Positions 34,935 to 45,950 of a stretch of 64,000 bases of DNA are shown piece after piece; the stretch's first letter is position 1; each line of letters begins with the position of its first letter. Where the stretch lies: the NCBI GenBank assembly GCA_025716815.1, contig JAIXMN010000041.1:62001-126000 (forward strand), in the 5' to 3' direction. The DNA is from Dichotomocladium elegans (taxonomy: Eukaryota; Mucoromycota; Mucoromycetes; Mucorales; Lichtheimiaceae). The position numbers and the translations under genes were made by a program. The notes beneath the pieces are model-generated. The model was not told the DNA's origin. It saw only the letters and a list, made by a program, of their open reading frames with translations, and did not search any database.

Positions 34935-35482
34935 ATGGCTAAAACAAAAATAACAAAGGCTAAAAAACGAGCCAGCAAGAAAGGAGGACCAACGGCCGAG
35001 CAACTACAGATGGCACTGAGCTCCTTAATTTCCATTGCAGACCGTGTGAAAGAGCTCCAAGAAGCAAGGGACTTGCCAGTGCCAGTGGAGTGTGCCCCTG
35101 TGGCAGACAAAATCTCCATGGAGCTGATCGAACCTCTCGTTCCTAGAATGCAAAAACTTTCCATTGAGGACCTTATTTGTTAGTATAGGTTGTTATTATC
35201 TACCTGAAACTACACGCACTCATATGCTGGTTAGCGTTACAAGGATGCGACGCCGATAAAGTGAGCATCACGCATGGCTCCACATCTGTAACAAACCAGA
35301 CTAAACTTGACGAGGATCATGGGTCGCTGCCACTTACTAGAACAGTGCCTTTCATACAAAAGGAGCCAGTTTATAGGACAATTAGTTGGTCGGATTTGTT
35401 GAAGAGATTTCTCTTTGATTGTACGATAATTATACCAAAGTCGAAAGACCATATTGTGCAAAAGCATTTGAATGATAAATAA
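34935..35482 (+). CDS. LTIR-2 small two-exon accessory gene, function unknown
   Basis: Exons 34935-35178 and 35235-35482, with a 56 nt intron GTTAGT...GGTTAG in phase 1; the product is 163 aa ending AAGHLNDK-like (VQKHLNDK). The N-terminus is strongly basic (MAKTKITKAKKRASKKGG), suggesting nuclear or DNA localisation. A helical region follows (LSSLISIADRVKELQEA), and the C-terminus is mixed. It lies 75 bp upstream of the transposase gene on the same strand, as a first gene. I recognise no family. The clean frame across the splice is the main evidence that it is real. It may be an accessory protein of the transposon. LTIR-1 has lost it by deletion. Confidence 0.55.
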
Positions 35483-37046
35483 ACTTGGAGTATTTATTTT
35501 ACATCGTTTTCCGTATACGGCCTTTTCTTTTTAACTTACATCCTACTGCATTCCTCTATGACATCGCCGAAGTTCAATAACCAAACTCCTGCCAGACCAA
35601 CCCATGTCTCTGGTAGAATCTCGAAACGTCTCTATCGGCCAGTAACCCGCTCCCAAACAGCCAGTCATATTGCTATCAATACAGTGAACCTCTCCGAGTC
35701 GTTGAGATCTTTGCATCTTCGCCAGGTACCTACGACGCATGGTAGGTCCTTATTGTATGATATACGAATAGCGCTGACGTTCCGTGGACATAACAGACAG
35801 AGCGGTTCACGAGAATGGCAAGTTGTGCGTCTCTAATAACCCAACAATCGTAGTGACTAATCAGAACTAGATGGTGACGCTATGAGCGAGGATGAGGATG
35901 AAGATCGCTTCCAGCAGTACCGCATCACTATCAATGATGAGGAATCTGACGATAGCAGTAACGACGAGTCTAACGATCAGGAGATGGAATCTGAAAATTT
36001 GCTCGAATTACCTGTATTGCAGTCATTGCTAAGCACTTCAGCTTCATTAGCTGTGCCAGCTATAGATGTTGAAGCAGCAGTTCCAGCGCCTGAAGTCGGA
36101 CGGGATCAAAATGACAATTCATTGACCTCCATTTCCTGCAAACGTCAGAAAAAAAATGGTCCTAATCTCTCTTCTGACGAGATTAAGAAGGTCATTCAAC
36201 TTTCAGTGTTTGAGGGGATGTCCAACAGAGCTGTAGCGGGCATTGTACGCACTTCCGCTAGAAACGTTAGCAACATCGTTAGTCGATACAAGAAAAACCG
36301 TGGAGTCTATTTGACAAAACCGAAGTCTAGGACAGCTCCTTGGAAAATCGATCCAAATGGTGATGCCTTCATCAGAGACTTTGTTTCCCGGCATAACACA
36401 GCCACCTTGGAACAGATCCAGTTCCACTATAACGAAAGGTTCAGCTCGTCAGTGTCTGTTCCAACAATATGCCGACACCTGATCCACCAATGCCACTTGA
36501 CGTTGAAACGTGCTGGGAGATATCCTGAACATAGAGATGATGATGAAACGAAGCAGATGCGCGCAGATTATGTCGTTAACTCGATTGACAGTGGGATTCT
36601 CGACTACGTGCGAAATTGCGTGGTCATCGATGAGGCTTCCTTTAATGCCACTATGCGTAGGAACTATGCGCACTCATATGTTGGAACACCAGCCCATGTG
36701 ATAGTCCCAGTTCTACGTGCACCGTCATTTACCCTTTTGGCTGCCATCAGCGCCAATGGGTTACGGTGCATACTGCTTTAAACCATGAATGTCGAAATTT
36801 GAGAAATTTTCAATCCCAGACGGCAATATAAATAACCGAGAAAAAATAAGGGCTGAATGGGAGTATAGCACGCCACACTTTCAATCTGACCTAGATGGTG
36901 CACCAATCATGCTACAAACATAAAAATTATATATTCTTATAGCTCTAAATAAGGCGCATCGTGTAACAATATTTTAAACCCCGACACATATATAGTTCGC
37001 TTCGTCTTTAGGTTTCAGCTTCTTCTTCTATTATAGTATAGGTCTT

Positions 37047-38791
37047 TTATTTACTATTTCGAACTCTTTTACTAACAGGAAGGATTTCTTCCTCACTATG
37101 CTCACTTTCACTGAGTTCCTGATCATCTACAACTGCTGTACCTACTATTATTATGTGTGCCAAGCAACTGGATAGTTATATCAACTTACCATTGTCAACA
37201 TCAGGCTCCATAGAGAGAACCTCTGTAAGGGTTGAGTGATCCTCTCTATCTCCTGTGACTAGGTGGGTCTCTAACTTGGAGAATGACACCTCTCTAAATG
37301 CTTTTAAAAGGCCAGACCAGATAGCACCTTCATATTTTCGTCTCCAGATAAACTCAACAAGTTTCCATGGCATTGCCTTCTTGGTTCTCTGTCTAGCTGG
37401 GACATTCTGTTTAATGCCATTCCAAGTACCTATATCTATGTTAAGAATAATGAAAACCTTGCTTATATATACTGCTTACCCTCAATTGTGTTTGTGCATG
37501 CACTAGTTTTTGGGTCAACAAAGTGCAAACTATGATTCACCCTGTCAAATTTGATATCCCTTGACTCCTCTGTATCCTTGATCCAGTCATATGCCTTCCA
37601 GCAGTCTGCTATAATATGGCTCCCTAACACTTATATAAGTACAGGATTTTCAAGAAGAACTTTGCCACAAATTTTAGTTGTTCGTATAGACCGTCTAGGT
37701 TTTTCGTTTTTTTTGCTTCAAATTCGAATACAAATTTTAGAATTTCGTTGCTACCCTTTTGTCAAATTTAAAGGCAATAGCAGCAAGAACATTTCAATCA
37801 AGGCTATAGATGAGTCTTCCTTCTCTTCTTTTTACGCCAGAATAGTTTTGGGAGGCCAACCATTTATGTTTCATTCTAATTTCGAAGGAAGAAGAGAAAC
37901 GAAATACTAAAATTTGTATTCGATTTTGAAGCAAAAAAAACGAAAAACCTAGACCGTCTATACGAACAACTAAAATTTGTGGCAAAGTTCTTCTTGAAAA
38001 TCCTGTAAGTCTAATACTACCAATACTAGGAACTTACCATCAAGAATATAGGTGTTTACTACTTCCTTAATAGTCTCCATGCTTCTGTCAGGAACAGTGG
38101 TCAAAAAGGCCTTTCTTCTCTTGGTCCTTTCAACACCACCAATCACCCATACACCATCCACTCTATGGCCCTTGGCATATTTTCGTTTCCCAAACTTGGA
38201 TTCATCAATTTCAACAATGATCCTTTCGCCATTTTCATCACGGCCTCCTATTAATAATGTTTAGATAAGTAATAGTTACTAGTTTCTATAACTTCCTGTA
38301 TATACCAATTTGACAATCTCCAATAGTAAGGTCTGCTTCCATAAGCCTCATTAAATCAAGGATTATAGTCCTTGTTGTCTTGTGATCAATTGCCCATAGA
38401 GTAGTTTGTGCCATTAAAGGTAACTTGAGCAGGTAGAAGTAGATTACACCAAGGACAATATTTGGTTTGACCTTTCTACCACCAAAAAAGGAACCAGCAA
38501 GGATAGACACAGAATTCTTTCTTCCACAAGGACAGGTTCTTGAACTGCACCTCCAGTAAGGTACCTTCCCAGTAGGTGAGACTATGGCCATTTTAGATCC
38601 TTCTGGGCAGAACTTCTCAGGATATAAGGCCCCAATATCAAGTAGCCATCTAGTTTAGACATTTTAGATATAGTAAACTACTACTACTTCTAGTTGACTT
38701 ACTTTGATGCCTGAGCAGGGTCTAAAAGAATAGGTGCTATATCCTTGAAGGTGGGAGTGCTTTCCATAGTAAGTGTGGTAGGAGTAGACAT
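37047..38791 (-). CDS. Merlin transposase (copy 1), six exons, MITE in intron 3
   Basis: Exons (minus): 38703-38791, 38306-38649, 38038-38247, 37480-37623, 37190-37429 and 37047-37141. All introns are GT-AG (48-58 nt, except intron 3, which is 414 nt because of the MITE) and the join gives 373 codons plus TAA without a stop. A Cys-containing N-terminal part (YWRCSSRTCPCGRKN) precedes the IS1595-type core: IIVEIDESKFGKRKY (D), HIIADCWKAYD (D) and CTNTIEGTWNGIKQN (E). GHRVDGVWVIGGVER is typical of the family. The tail is acidic then basic. The protein would catalyse cut-and-paste transposition of Merlin. The gene looks intact, since the MITE sits wholly inside an intron. Confidence 0.88.
37642..38005. 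mobile_element. MITE copy C (364 bp) in a Merlin intron
   Basis: TA at 37640-37641 and 38006-38007. The Merlin copy at 53295 has the empty site (AAGTAAGTC), which proves insertion and the TA duplication. TIRs are about 108 bp. Confidence 0.95.
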
Positions 38792-39009
38792 ACAAAATAG
38801 AATGGGGGATATATACCAAGCAGGAAACTATGCCCTTTTATACATTTTTCAGGTTCTATAGATCATCAAAGATAAGCATGTGATTATCATATGATTATCA
38901 TATGATTATTTCCGATTGGGTGATATTTTTATTCGATTAGTAATGAAATCTGAGATCATACAGTACATTTCATCAAGGCTTTCTACAAAAATATAAAAGT
39001 GCAAGCTGC

Positions 39010-39170
39010 AGGGGCTGGGGATTGAACCCAGGACCTTTCCATTTCGAATCCGACACCCAGGAATTAAAAAATACATGTAAAGTATAAATTGCAAAAAGCA
39101 GGGGATTGAACCCAGAACCTTTCCATAACCCACCCAACACCCTAACCACTTCCACAGACTAAACAATTTG
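39010..39170 (-). repeat. two tRNA-like (Pol III B-box) modules inside Merlin copy 1
   Basis: On the minus strand GGGTTCAATCCC occurs twice (39102-39113 and 39018-39029). Each follows a GGAAAGGTYCT block, and the first is preceded by an A-box-like AGTGGTTAGGGTGTTGG. This is the layout of a tRNA-derived SINE head. It lies upstream of the Merlin transposase start and is present in both Merlin copies. Confidence 0.5.
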
Positions 39171-39669
39171 GGAGCCTTCAAAAACATATGGTAGATGAGG
39201 CAGTCATACACCTTGATTTTGAGGTTTCACGGGCTTTGTATCACCTTAATATAGTAGGGACGACTTTCACATAAAGATTGCTGTATTTATTGCTATAGTT
39301 ATGCAGCTAAAATATTGTAAAATTGGCATTGAAAAGAAAATGGTCATTAATTGCTGAAAAATAGTAGATTCAGGTACTAAAAATGAATGACAAGTTATAA
39401 AAGTTTTCCAGAAATAGATCATAACCATTCAGGGAGTATGGTATGGTGTGTTTATAGATAAAACAAAGAAAAAACAAGTTTTCTAGGGGAGTGCCATAGT
39501 TAGCGGGGTTTGAAATTATCATTTTTGGATTCCCCGACCCATTTTACATATATAGGCAACGTTGTGTAACACAAACATATATATTATTATAGTAATATAT
39601 AGATATATATATTTAGAGTGTGGCGTGTTATACTCCCAGAGATCCAAAATAAGCGCAGCATAATTTTTT

Positions 39670-41858
39670 TTAATCTTCTTTACCGATGTTACGGTGACTT
39701 CTTGCTCTTTTTGAGGTGATTTTTTCTACCAGCTGAAATGCAGACTCTGTATCAAGCATTTCATTATATGCCTTGATGTAGCGCCAAGAACGGTTGTAAT
39801 ATTTTCTAATCTGGATTGGCGGTATCTGTTCGGTGTCAGGTGGCGATATACGGTCAAGGAAGTCGTCAAGATTGTCTTTGAGCGAATTAAATGTATATGA
39901 GCATTCTTTCCTTGCTATTCTTTTCGCTGCACCCCAATATCTTTCAATCCAATTAATTTCGCAATGATATTTTGGATATAGGGTGAAAAGATGACCGGCT
40001 CTTTCGACTGCTTCATGTAATGCTGTTTTTTGCGCCATAAAATCTGGCTGACCTTCGAGCATGTGGAACGGGCAGCAAGTCCGATCGTCGTTGGGAGTAT
40101 TCTTGCAGTTCATTACCCAGTGCTTTTTGTTCGCTTCGAACTCTTTCCAACGTCCCAGACCTCTTTCTTCCAAAATGGTTTTAAGTCCCTTTTGGATCCA
40201 CGTTTTTTTTTCCTTCGTTCCTTTCTTGGTAGTCTGATGGTTGACTTCGAGAATATAGAAATTCTGCGTCATTTCCGTTCCATCAGCTTTGCACCATTTT
40301 CCTGGTAGTATGACACGTTCTTCTTGGCGGATTTCTTTGTCATAATAAGTGAATTTACTCGCCAACTTAGCGCTTGGCGCATACGCGTTGTGGTTGGTGG
40401 ATTGGTCAAAAACAAATAGCGCCTGGCAGTTGGGATGAATAGCCTCAAACAAAGGAATAGCATCGTCTTGAAGTTGCTGCAACATGTCTTTTGACGTCCA
40501 GTATCCATCCCTGTTGGTTCCAGCATAGAAAAATTTGCGCGATTTCCAACCTTTGATGCGCATGGTGCCATGACATGGACATTGGAACTCGCTCACCATG
40601 ATAGAACCACCAGGACTTTTCTTTCTGATCGGATTTTCATCCTTGTAAAGCCATAGGTCAGATTTCCCATCATTTGAATAGAACGTGGATTCATCATGCG
40701 TGACCATGACAATTTTTTTCTGCCCTTCTGGAAGATACGGCTGCTGTGTAGCGCCTTCGTTGTCCACCTCATAAGTTTCCATAAACTGATGGTACTGGAT
40801 CATCTTAGAGGTACATTCCTTTCGGTATCGGACAACATCTTCGCGTTCATGCCCATCAAAATAGATGCCCTTCTTATGAACTCGATAGCTGTAACCCCAT
40901 TCTTGAAGAAATTTCCTGAGCACAGATCCTGAGATATGACCAGGAACACCAAGAATTTCTGGGATGACAACCTCATTGAGGTGCTTCAGCAACTGGGGAA
41001 GTCCCCTGAATTGTGGCTTCATAACCTTCATCCATTGTTGTGCTGCTTCTGCAACATCTTCGTCAGCCAGAAGGGATTCTCGCTTAGCATGCTTGCCTTG
41101 CTGGTGCGGTGAAAGCTTTCCAAACTGCAAATACTCTTTCGCATAGGATCGTATGGCTGCAGCACGATAATGTTCAGACGGGAAAACCCATGCTATCTTA
41201 GCTGCTATTCTTGAGGCTGCCATTTTCCCATTCCCTATGATGAGAGTTAGATCTGAGCTGGATAGTGTAATTCGTGTAACTTCTCATCATTTCATCTAAA
41301 TACCTGCAAGAAGCTCCTTAAAGTATGCATGGATACCTTGGTGTTTTCTCAACTCGTAGTCAGTTAGCGCCCTTTGAGTGTCTTTTTTATTGTTCATATG
41401 TGGCACAACCACAGCGCTTAAACGTTCATAAGCTTCTTCGATTGTCATTATTGGCTCAAAATCATCATTAGCCAATTGGGCTTCAGTATCTTGATCGGGG
41501 TTAGTCTTAACAAAGATGAATTCTGTGATCCGGCGAGAACCCTAGCCTTCTCTTCGGCTTTCATCGCTTGGTAGTACTTTGATGTTCTACCAGTACCCCA
41601 ATATTTTCCACGCGTCTTGGTCTCCATTTCCTCATTCCATTCAAGTTTATGGTTAGAAGTCATAGCAAATGGTTCTGCTTCAGCAGGTTGCTCGGGACAT
41701 GCGGCAAGGATCTCGAAATCGTCCAGCTCCTGCTCAGGGACAGCGGTAGATTGCTTGTCAGGTACAACTTGAGGAGTTTTACTCCCAGTGGCTTGAAAAT
41801 GCTTTGCACCTTGCCGCAATCTTTTTGCAAGTTTTTGACGCTTAGTTGGTGGAGGCAT
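39670..41858 (-). CDS. TE-B transposase (large Tc1/IS630-like DDE), one probable frameshift
   Basis: The main exon 39670-41234 is joined over a 69 nt intron (41235-41303, GTATTT...CATAG) to an upstream exon 41304-41858. That exon starts MPPPTKRQKLAKRL. Inside it the frame slips by one near 41545, between EEKARV and SRRITEFIF, which is either decay or a reading problem. The core has MVTHDESTFYSND (D), LFVFDQSTNHNAYA (D) and YHCEINWIERYWGAAKR (E). This matches a DDE family common in basidiomycete genomes that carries FYPKYHCELN-type ends; I place it in the Tc1/IS630 superfamily because of the WIE..WG..K motif and the TA target. The main exon is open over 517 codons, so activity was recent. Confidence 0.75.
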
Positions 41859-42981
41859 GGAGAGAAAAACTTGTATAAAATAATGAAAGAAGATGGTACA
41901 AGCAGGAGGATAAACCTGAGTGAAGCTATAATTGAGGCAAATCTTGTGTAACATTTTCTTTTGTTTGTTACACATAATTCAAAAATCTGGGCAGTCCCCT
42001 TGTCGAAATCTGAGGCGCCACTGCTTAAATTTCATATTCCGACAAAACTTTGGAGTCTATCAGAGCTTCATAAAATCATTTTTTTTACAATCGATCGAGT
42101 TACGTTTGTTTATATAACATTTCGCAATAGACCTAACTCGGTCATTTTGAAAGATATGATGTCCAGTCAGTTCTGATACGATTCCCATATTTGAGTCGGG
42201 AACTGAAATTTAGTAATGGTTCTAGACAGTATGCACTATAGTAGAGGCAAGCATCAAGTCTGTGCCAAAACGAGTTCGGCCACCTAGCAACGGTGGTTCG
42301 GCTTCAGGCACCAGCGTTGGGACTGGCGCAAAAAAAGCCAAAAGAGGGACGACCAGCCATGATTTTTTGGCCTTTTTAACGTTGGTGATGAACCAACTGG
42401 ACGCGGAGAACCGGCAGGGAGCATACTTAGTTTTCGATAATGCCCCGATCCATACACCTGCCTTTATCACAGAAGAGGTTGAAAAACGCGGATACCACGT
42501 GATGTTTTTGCCTCGCTATTCGCCGTTCCTAAACCCCATCGAGGAGTTTTTCTCCAAACTTAAAACTTTGTGCCGCAGAGATCCAATCCATGACGGCGAC
42601 GGTGATGTGGCCAAGGATATTACAACTCGTATAACGGACTCTTTAGCTAAAATCTCCAAAACTGACTATGAAGGCTGGGTTAGGCATTCAATCAGTTTTT
42701 TTGATCGATGTCGTCAGAAGGAGTCCATGCTTTGAGCCATGTTACCCGCTCCACGCTGTACACAACTTGCTTTTCCCATTTTAAAAACGTCATCAGATAT
42801 ACGAACCAATTAAACTTCATACCCTCTTCTGGAATTGTTATTTTTGTGCTTCGAAACATTTACCTTGATATCCTTTTCTTCCCGGTAAACTCCATATCAA
42901 GGTACAGTGATACGTTATGTCCCAAGCATCAGATGCCACCTATCCATTCCAATACCTAATAATAACCTGTTTAGCGTAACC

Positions 42982-44388
42982 ATGAGCAACTCTTCCGAAA
43001 ACAACTCAATGCAGATTGACCGAATTCTTGAGCGTGAGGCCGACGCAGTAGATACTTTGACAAGGTTGTTCCAAAGAACTGCTAGTATGGTTGACGATGG
43101 TTAGTTGCTTCGAATATTTGATATTCTTCCATTTCCCCCAAATTTCTTCTTACACTTGGATATAAAGATCGTAGCGATGATGATACGCCTATCGAAAATG
43201 GTGATGTAGCCTTCTCGGTACAAAATCAGCGTACGTTAATATTAGCTGTGGAAGTCTGAGATGGCACTTACAATTTATCCTGACTATAGCGGACGAGGAG
43301 ATGAGGGAAGTCGTTGTCGAAACGAATAGAGTTTCGTCCAGTTCTGGTGGTGTGAAGCGAGCTGCACAGCTTGAAGCCCAGAAACCCGCCAAAAAGAGGG
43401 TGTGCCGGAAGCATGATGAAAAGCTCGTGCGGGTTGCCATCGATAATCATATAAATCATGGCATGTCCAAGGCCAGCGCTGCAGAGAGCGTGCATATGGC
43501 GCCATCAACGTTCAGCGCCTATGTCGCCCGATACAGAGCATCAAGGGGCTAAACGTAATGCCCCAAAAAAGACAAGGCTCGAAGGCAAAAAAATTCGACC
43601 ACGAATTCGTTCGTTCTGTTCTGGAGTATGTGGATCGCCATCCTATGTGTGCGATAGAAGACGTGATGGCTGCGTGTTCGTCAATGACCATCCAGGCGAT
43701 ATGAAGAGCGCACTGCAGAGATGGCTGCAAAAAAATGCCCGGATCACGTTCGAGCGCTTTCGGTGTTTCCCTGTGGGTTATACCGCGGAGGAGATGCGAG
43801 AAGAAATCTGCCGCTTCGATAAAATAACCAACGGAAACGGCTTTAAGGCGGATGAGAATGTGTTATTTTTGCCGAAGCAGCATTTGCTGTCAATTCTCGC
43901 CGCACATACCCAATGTCGCCAAAAGTCTCGCCGCCCCTCACCAGTGATCCTGCGACACTCACACCTGATCTCCGTGTTCTTGCTGCGATGTCGCACGCCG
44001 GCATACATGCATCTTCTGTGCGCTCCTTCTCTGGATTCACCACTGCGCAAGAAATGCTAGATTTCGCTGGCGAAGTCCTCCGCTCCATGCCCAGTTTGGA
44101 GGGGGAAATCTGGTTCTTGGGGTTTAATATCTTACCAGAAGAGATAGCAACCCCCATTTTCCGAGAGATTGAAAAGGCCGGCCACGTTCCTTTCTTCTTC
44201 CCCGAAGAAGAAGTCAGTTGGAAGCTGCCGAATATCTGATGGAAGATTTACCGCTGATTATCGATCGCAGAGCCCTGGATCCGTCGAAGAAAGAGAAGTT
44301 GGTCGATCGCATGACTGAGATATTGAGCAACTACAATGCTGCAAAATGCAATGCCCACGTTAGGTCTGCTTTCCCAGATCAATAAAAC
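42982..44388 (+). pseudogene. LTIR-2 second gene: transposase paralogue without the first catalytic Asp
   Basis: Exons 42982-43099, 43168-43230 and 43290 onward, with introns GTTAGT...AAAG and GTACGT...ATAG. After an HTH (VRVAIDNHINHGMSKASA... ending VARYRASRG) the frame breaks near 43545. It then continues in pieces (RITFERFRCFPVGY, FKADENVLFLPKQHL, FTTAQEMLDFAGEVL, WFLGFNILPEE, AAEYLMEDLPL) to about 44388. By-eye alignment to the upstream DD34E gene is collinear. VVIDEASF corresponds to VLFLPKQHL (Asp lost), VFDNAPIH to GFNILPEE (Asp to Asn) and NPIEEFF to KLAAEYL (Glu kept). It would not be catalytic. At least two frameshifts make this copy a pseudogene. Confidence 0.6.
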
Positions 44389-44463
44389 GACACCGCTTTT
44401 CTTACTTTCATAGTCCCATCGAGCTCTTAACCGTGTGTAAATGACGCGACTTCCAGAAAGGTT

Positions 44464-45950
44464 TGACTGCAAATTGAGTAACGAAAGCATGTAGATCAGG
44501 ATCGCATCACTGTGGTTGAACAGTTCTGAGGCTGTTGCTTCAGGTTAATGACAAAAATGAACGATAATCGTTTCGTGATGACTGAGCTTCGTAGCGAGAA
44601 AAAAAAGCGGAATACGGTGCGTTGAGGATTCGCGGGAGTTTTTTTTTTTTTTTCAAGGAAAAGTAAACAAGCCAAACAACGACGAACGCACCTCAGAACT
44701 GCAAAACTATAACCCCTTCCCAGACTGCCTTCCCGCATGAAGATTCTGCCAATTTTTAGTATGCGATCCATTCGTTTCATTTATATTCTTCTCAGCCTTT
44801 TATTTTTTCGTGATCTCCCCTTTGCCTTGCTACCTATCGCCCCTTGCCTCCAATATAAATCTGTAAGCCTCATTCTCTCACCTAGCCTGATCATAGCTAC
44901 TTTTTTCGACACGACCAAATCAAGCTTGGCAATTCTCCAATGGCTGACCAATTGCAGAAGGATATTCTCACGCAGGCATTTGCGCCGGTGCTTGATTCAA
45001 TCCCGAGTTTCGCAGTACAAATTTGATGTCGCTGTTGGCATGAAGAACTGTGGCGTTGCGGGCGTTTGAATCTTGTGTTGGAGCGCTGTAGGAATAATTG
45101 TCAACTGAGAAGAAATGCAATCTCTCTTTTGCCGACCCCAGATGATGGTGGAGTATTTTTTCCCACTATCTTTTTTCGTGAGCCGCTTTCTTTCCCACGT
45201 CCGCTTTCAAGGACATAGTTTCTTTCCTTGCAAACTATCAACTTCTTTGTCTTCTCGTCTCCTCTTTTCTCTTGAATAAAAATTCGGCTGGGGAATACGC
45301 CTCACCATGTTTCATAACAAACGCTCTCGTTCTTCTTTTTACGTTTTCTTTTGTCACACTCTAACGGACCTTCTCCGAAAAAAGGGTGCTTCTTCGCTTG
45401 CCTTTTACACAGGAACTTTATCCCTTTTCTGAGGAAGGAGCATCTGTCGTGTTTGTGGCGGCGGAGATACAGCATGGTCCGTCATACAGTCGCATTAAAC
45501 CACTTCCATTCCTTAACCGCCACTACCTCAGTACCACCAACGACTATTGCGGGGGTGCTGCACAACGGAGCTTCTCCAAGCACTGAGTACAAGAAAAGAT
45601 CAACGAGCGTCTGACCCTTAAATCCCCACTTCAGCCCCTTTTATCCTCCACCAAAATTTTCTCTGGCAACCACCATTGCTGAGGCGACCAACCGTCAAAG
45701 TTGCGTTTGACCACCACCGAGTCAAACGAGAAAAATTTTTTGCCTGCCATTTTTCTCCAGCCCCCCTGCCTTCACCCACCACCCAAAAAATTTTGCCCAC
45801 CACATGACATAGCCTTTCCCCCCACCCAAAAAATTTTCCCCCCCACCTTGGCTCGCTCCGCCTCCCACTGACCCATCCCCAAAAAACCACCATCCGATCC
45901 AGACCAACCACCTTGCGTGCGAGATGGGAAACTTCTTCTGAAAAGACCTG
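44464..45950. repeat. LTIR-2 right terminal inverted repeat
   Basis: About 1487 bp mirror of 32469-33953. The only differences noticed are in homopolymer runs such as the T-run at 44640-44654 and single bases. Confidence 0.9.

Larger units (their letters stand above)
36851..39645. mobile_element. Merlin element copy 1 (with MITE), 8 bp TSD
   Basis: The TIRs are GGCTGAATGGGAGTATAGCA on the left and GGATCTCTGGGAGTATAACA on the right (read inward). Both continue CGCCACACT. The 8 bp AAAATAAG is duplicated exactly at 36843-36850 and 39646-39653. GG termini and 8-9 bp TSDs are the Merlin (IS1016/IS1595) hallmark. The length is 2795 bp, of which 366 bp is the MITE plus its TA. It encodes a six-exon transposase on the minus strand. 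Confidence 0.92.
36764..42238. mobile_element. TE-B: Tc1-like DNA transposon nested in LTIR-2 transposase
   Basis: The ends are CGGTGCATACTG and CAGTATGCACTA, an inverted pair continuing imperfectly (TTTAAACCAT / TCTAGAACCAT). TA at 36762-36763 and 42239-42240 is the target duplication. Excision of one TA plus the element recreates the open transposase frame, which fixes the borders to the base. It is 5475 bp including a Merlin insertion, about 2.7 kb without it. It carries one minus-strand transposase gene (39670-41858). Confidence 0.88.
35558..42735 (+). pseudogene. LTIR-2 Tc1-type DD34E transposase, split by TE-B
   Basis: Exons are 35558-35741 and 35871-36763 (intron 129 nt, GTAGGT...CTAG), then 42241-42735 after the inserted TE-B. 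Dropping 36764-42240 joins AISANGL to VEASIK in frame. An acidic N-terminal tail is followed by an HTH (FEGMSNRAVAGIV near 36215). The DDE_3-type core has NCVVIDEASFN (D, near 36628), AYLVFDNAPIH (D, near 42432) and FLNPIEEFF (E, near 42539). There are 34 residues between the second Asp and the Glu, the Tc1 spacing. The protein would bind the TIRs and perform cut-and-paste at TA. It is disrupted only by TE-B, with no other stop seen. Confidence 0.88.
32469..45950. mobile_element. LTIR-2: 13.5 kb Tc1-like element with 1.49 kb TIRs and four-level nesting
   Basis: The ends are the same as LTIR-1 (CAGGTCTTTTCAGAAGAAG), flanked by TA at 32467-32468 and 45951-45952. The arms are 32469-33953 and 44464-45950, mirrored with coordinate sum 78419 apart from small homopolymer changes. 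Gene order inside (plus strand): a two-exon small gene (34935-35482), a DD34E transposase (35558-42735, split by TE-B) and a second transposase-like gene (42982-44388). Subtracting TE-B and its extra TA leaves about 8 kb, an unusual length for a Tc1-type element. The transposase frame is continuous once TE-B is removed, so the element may have been active until that insertion. Confidence 0.88.

Noticed and set aside
38906..39211. 101-codon frame in Merlin (also 54984-55289)
   Set aside because: It overlaps the tRNA-like modules and is outside the spliced transposase gene. Presence in both copies only reflects element identity.
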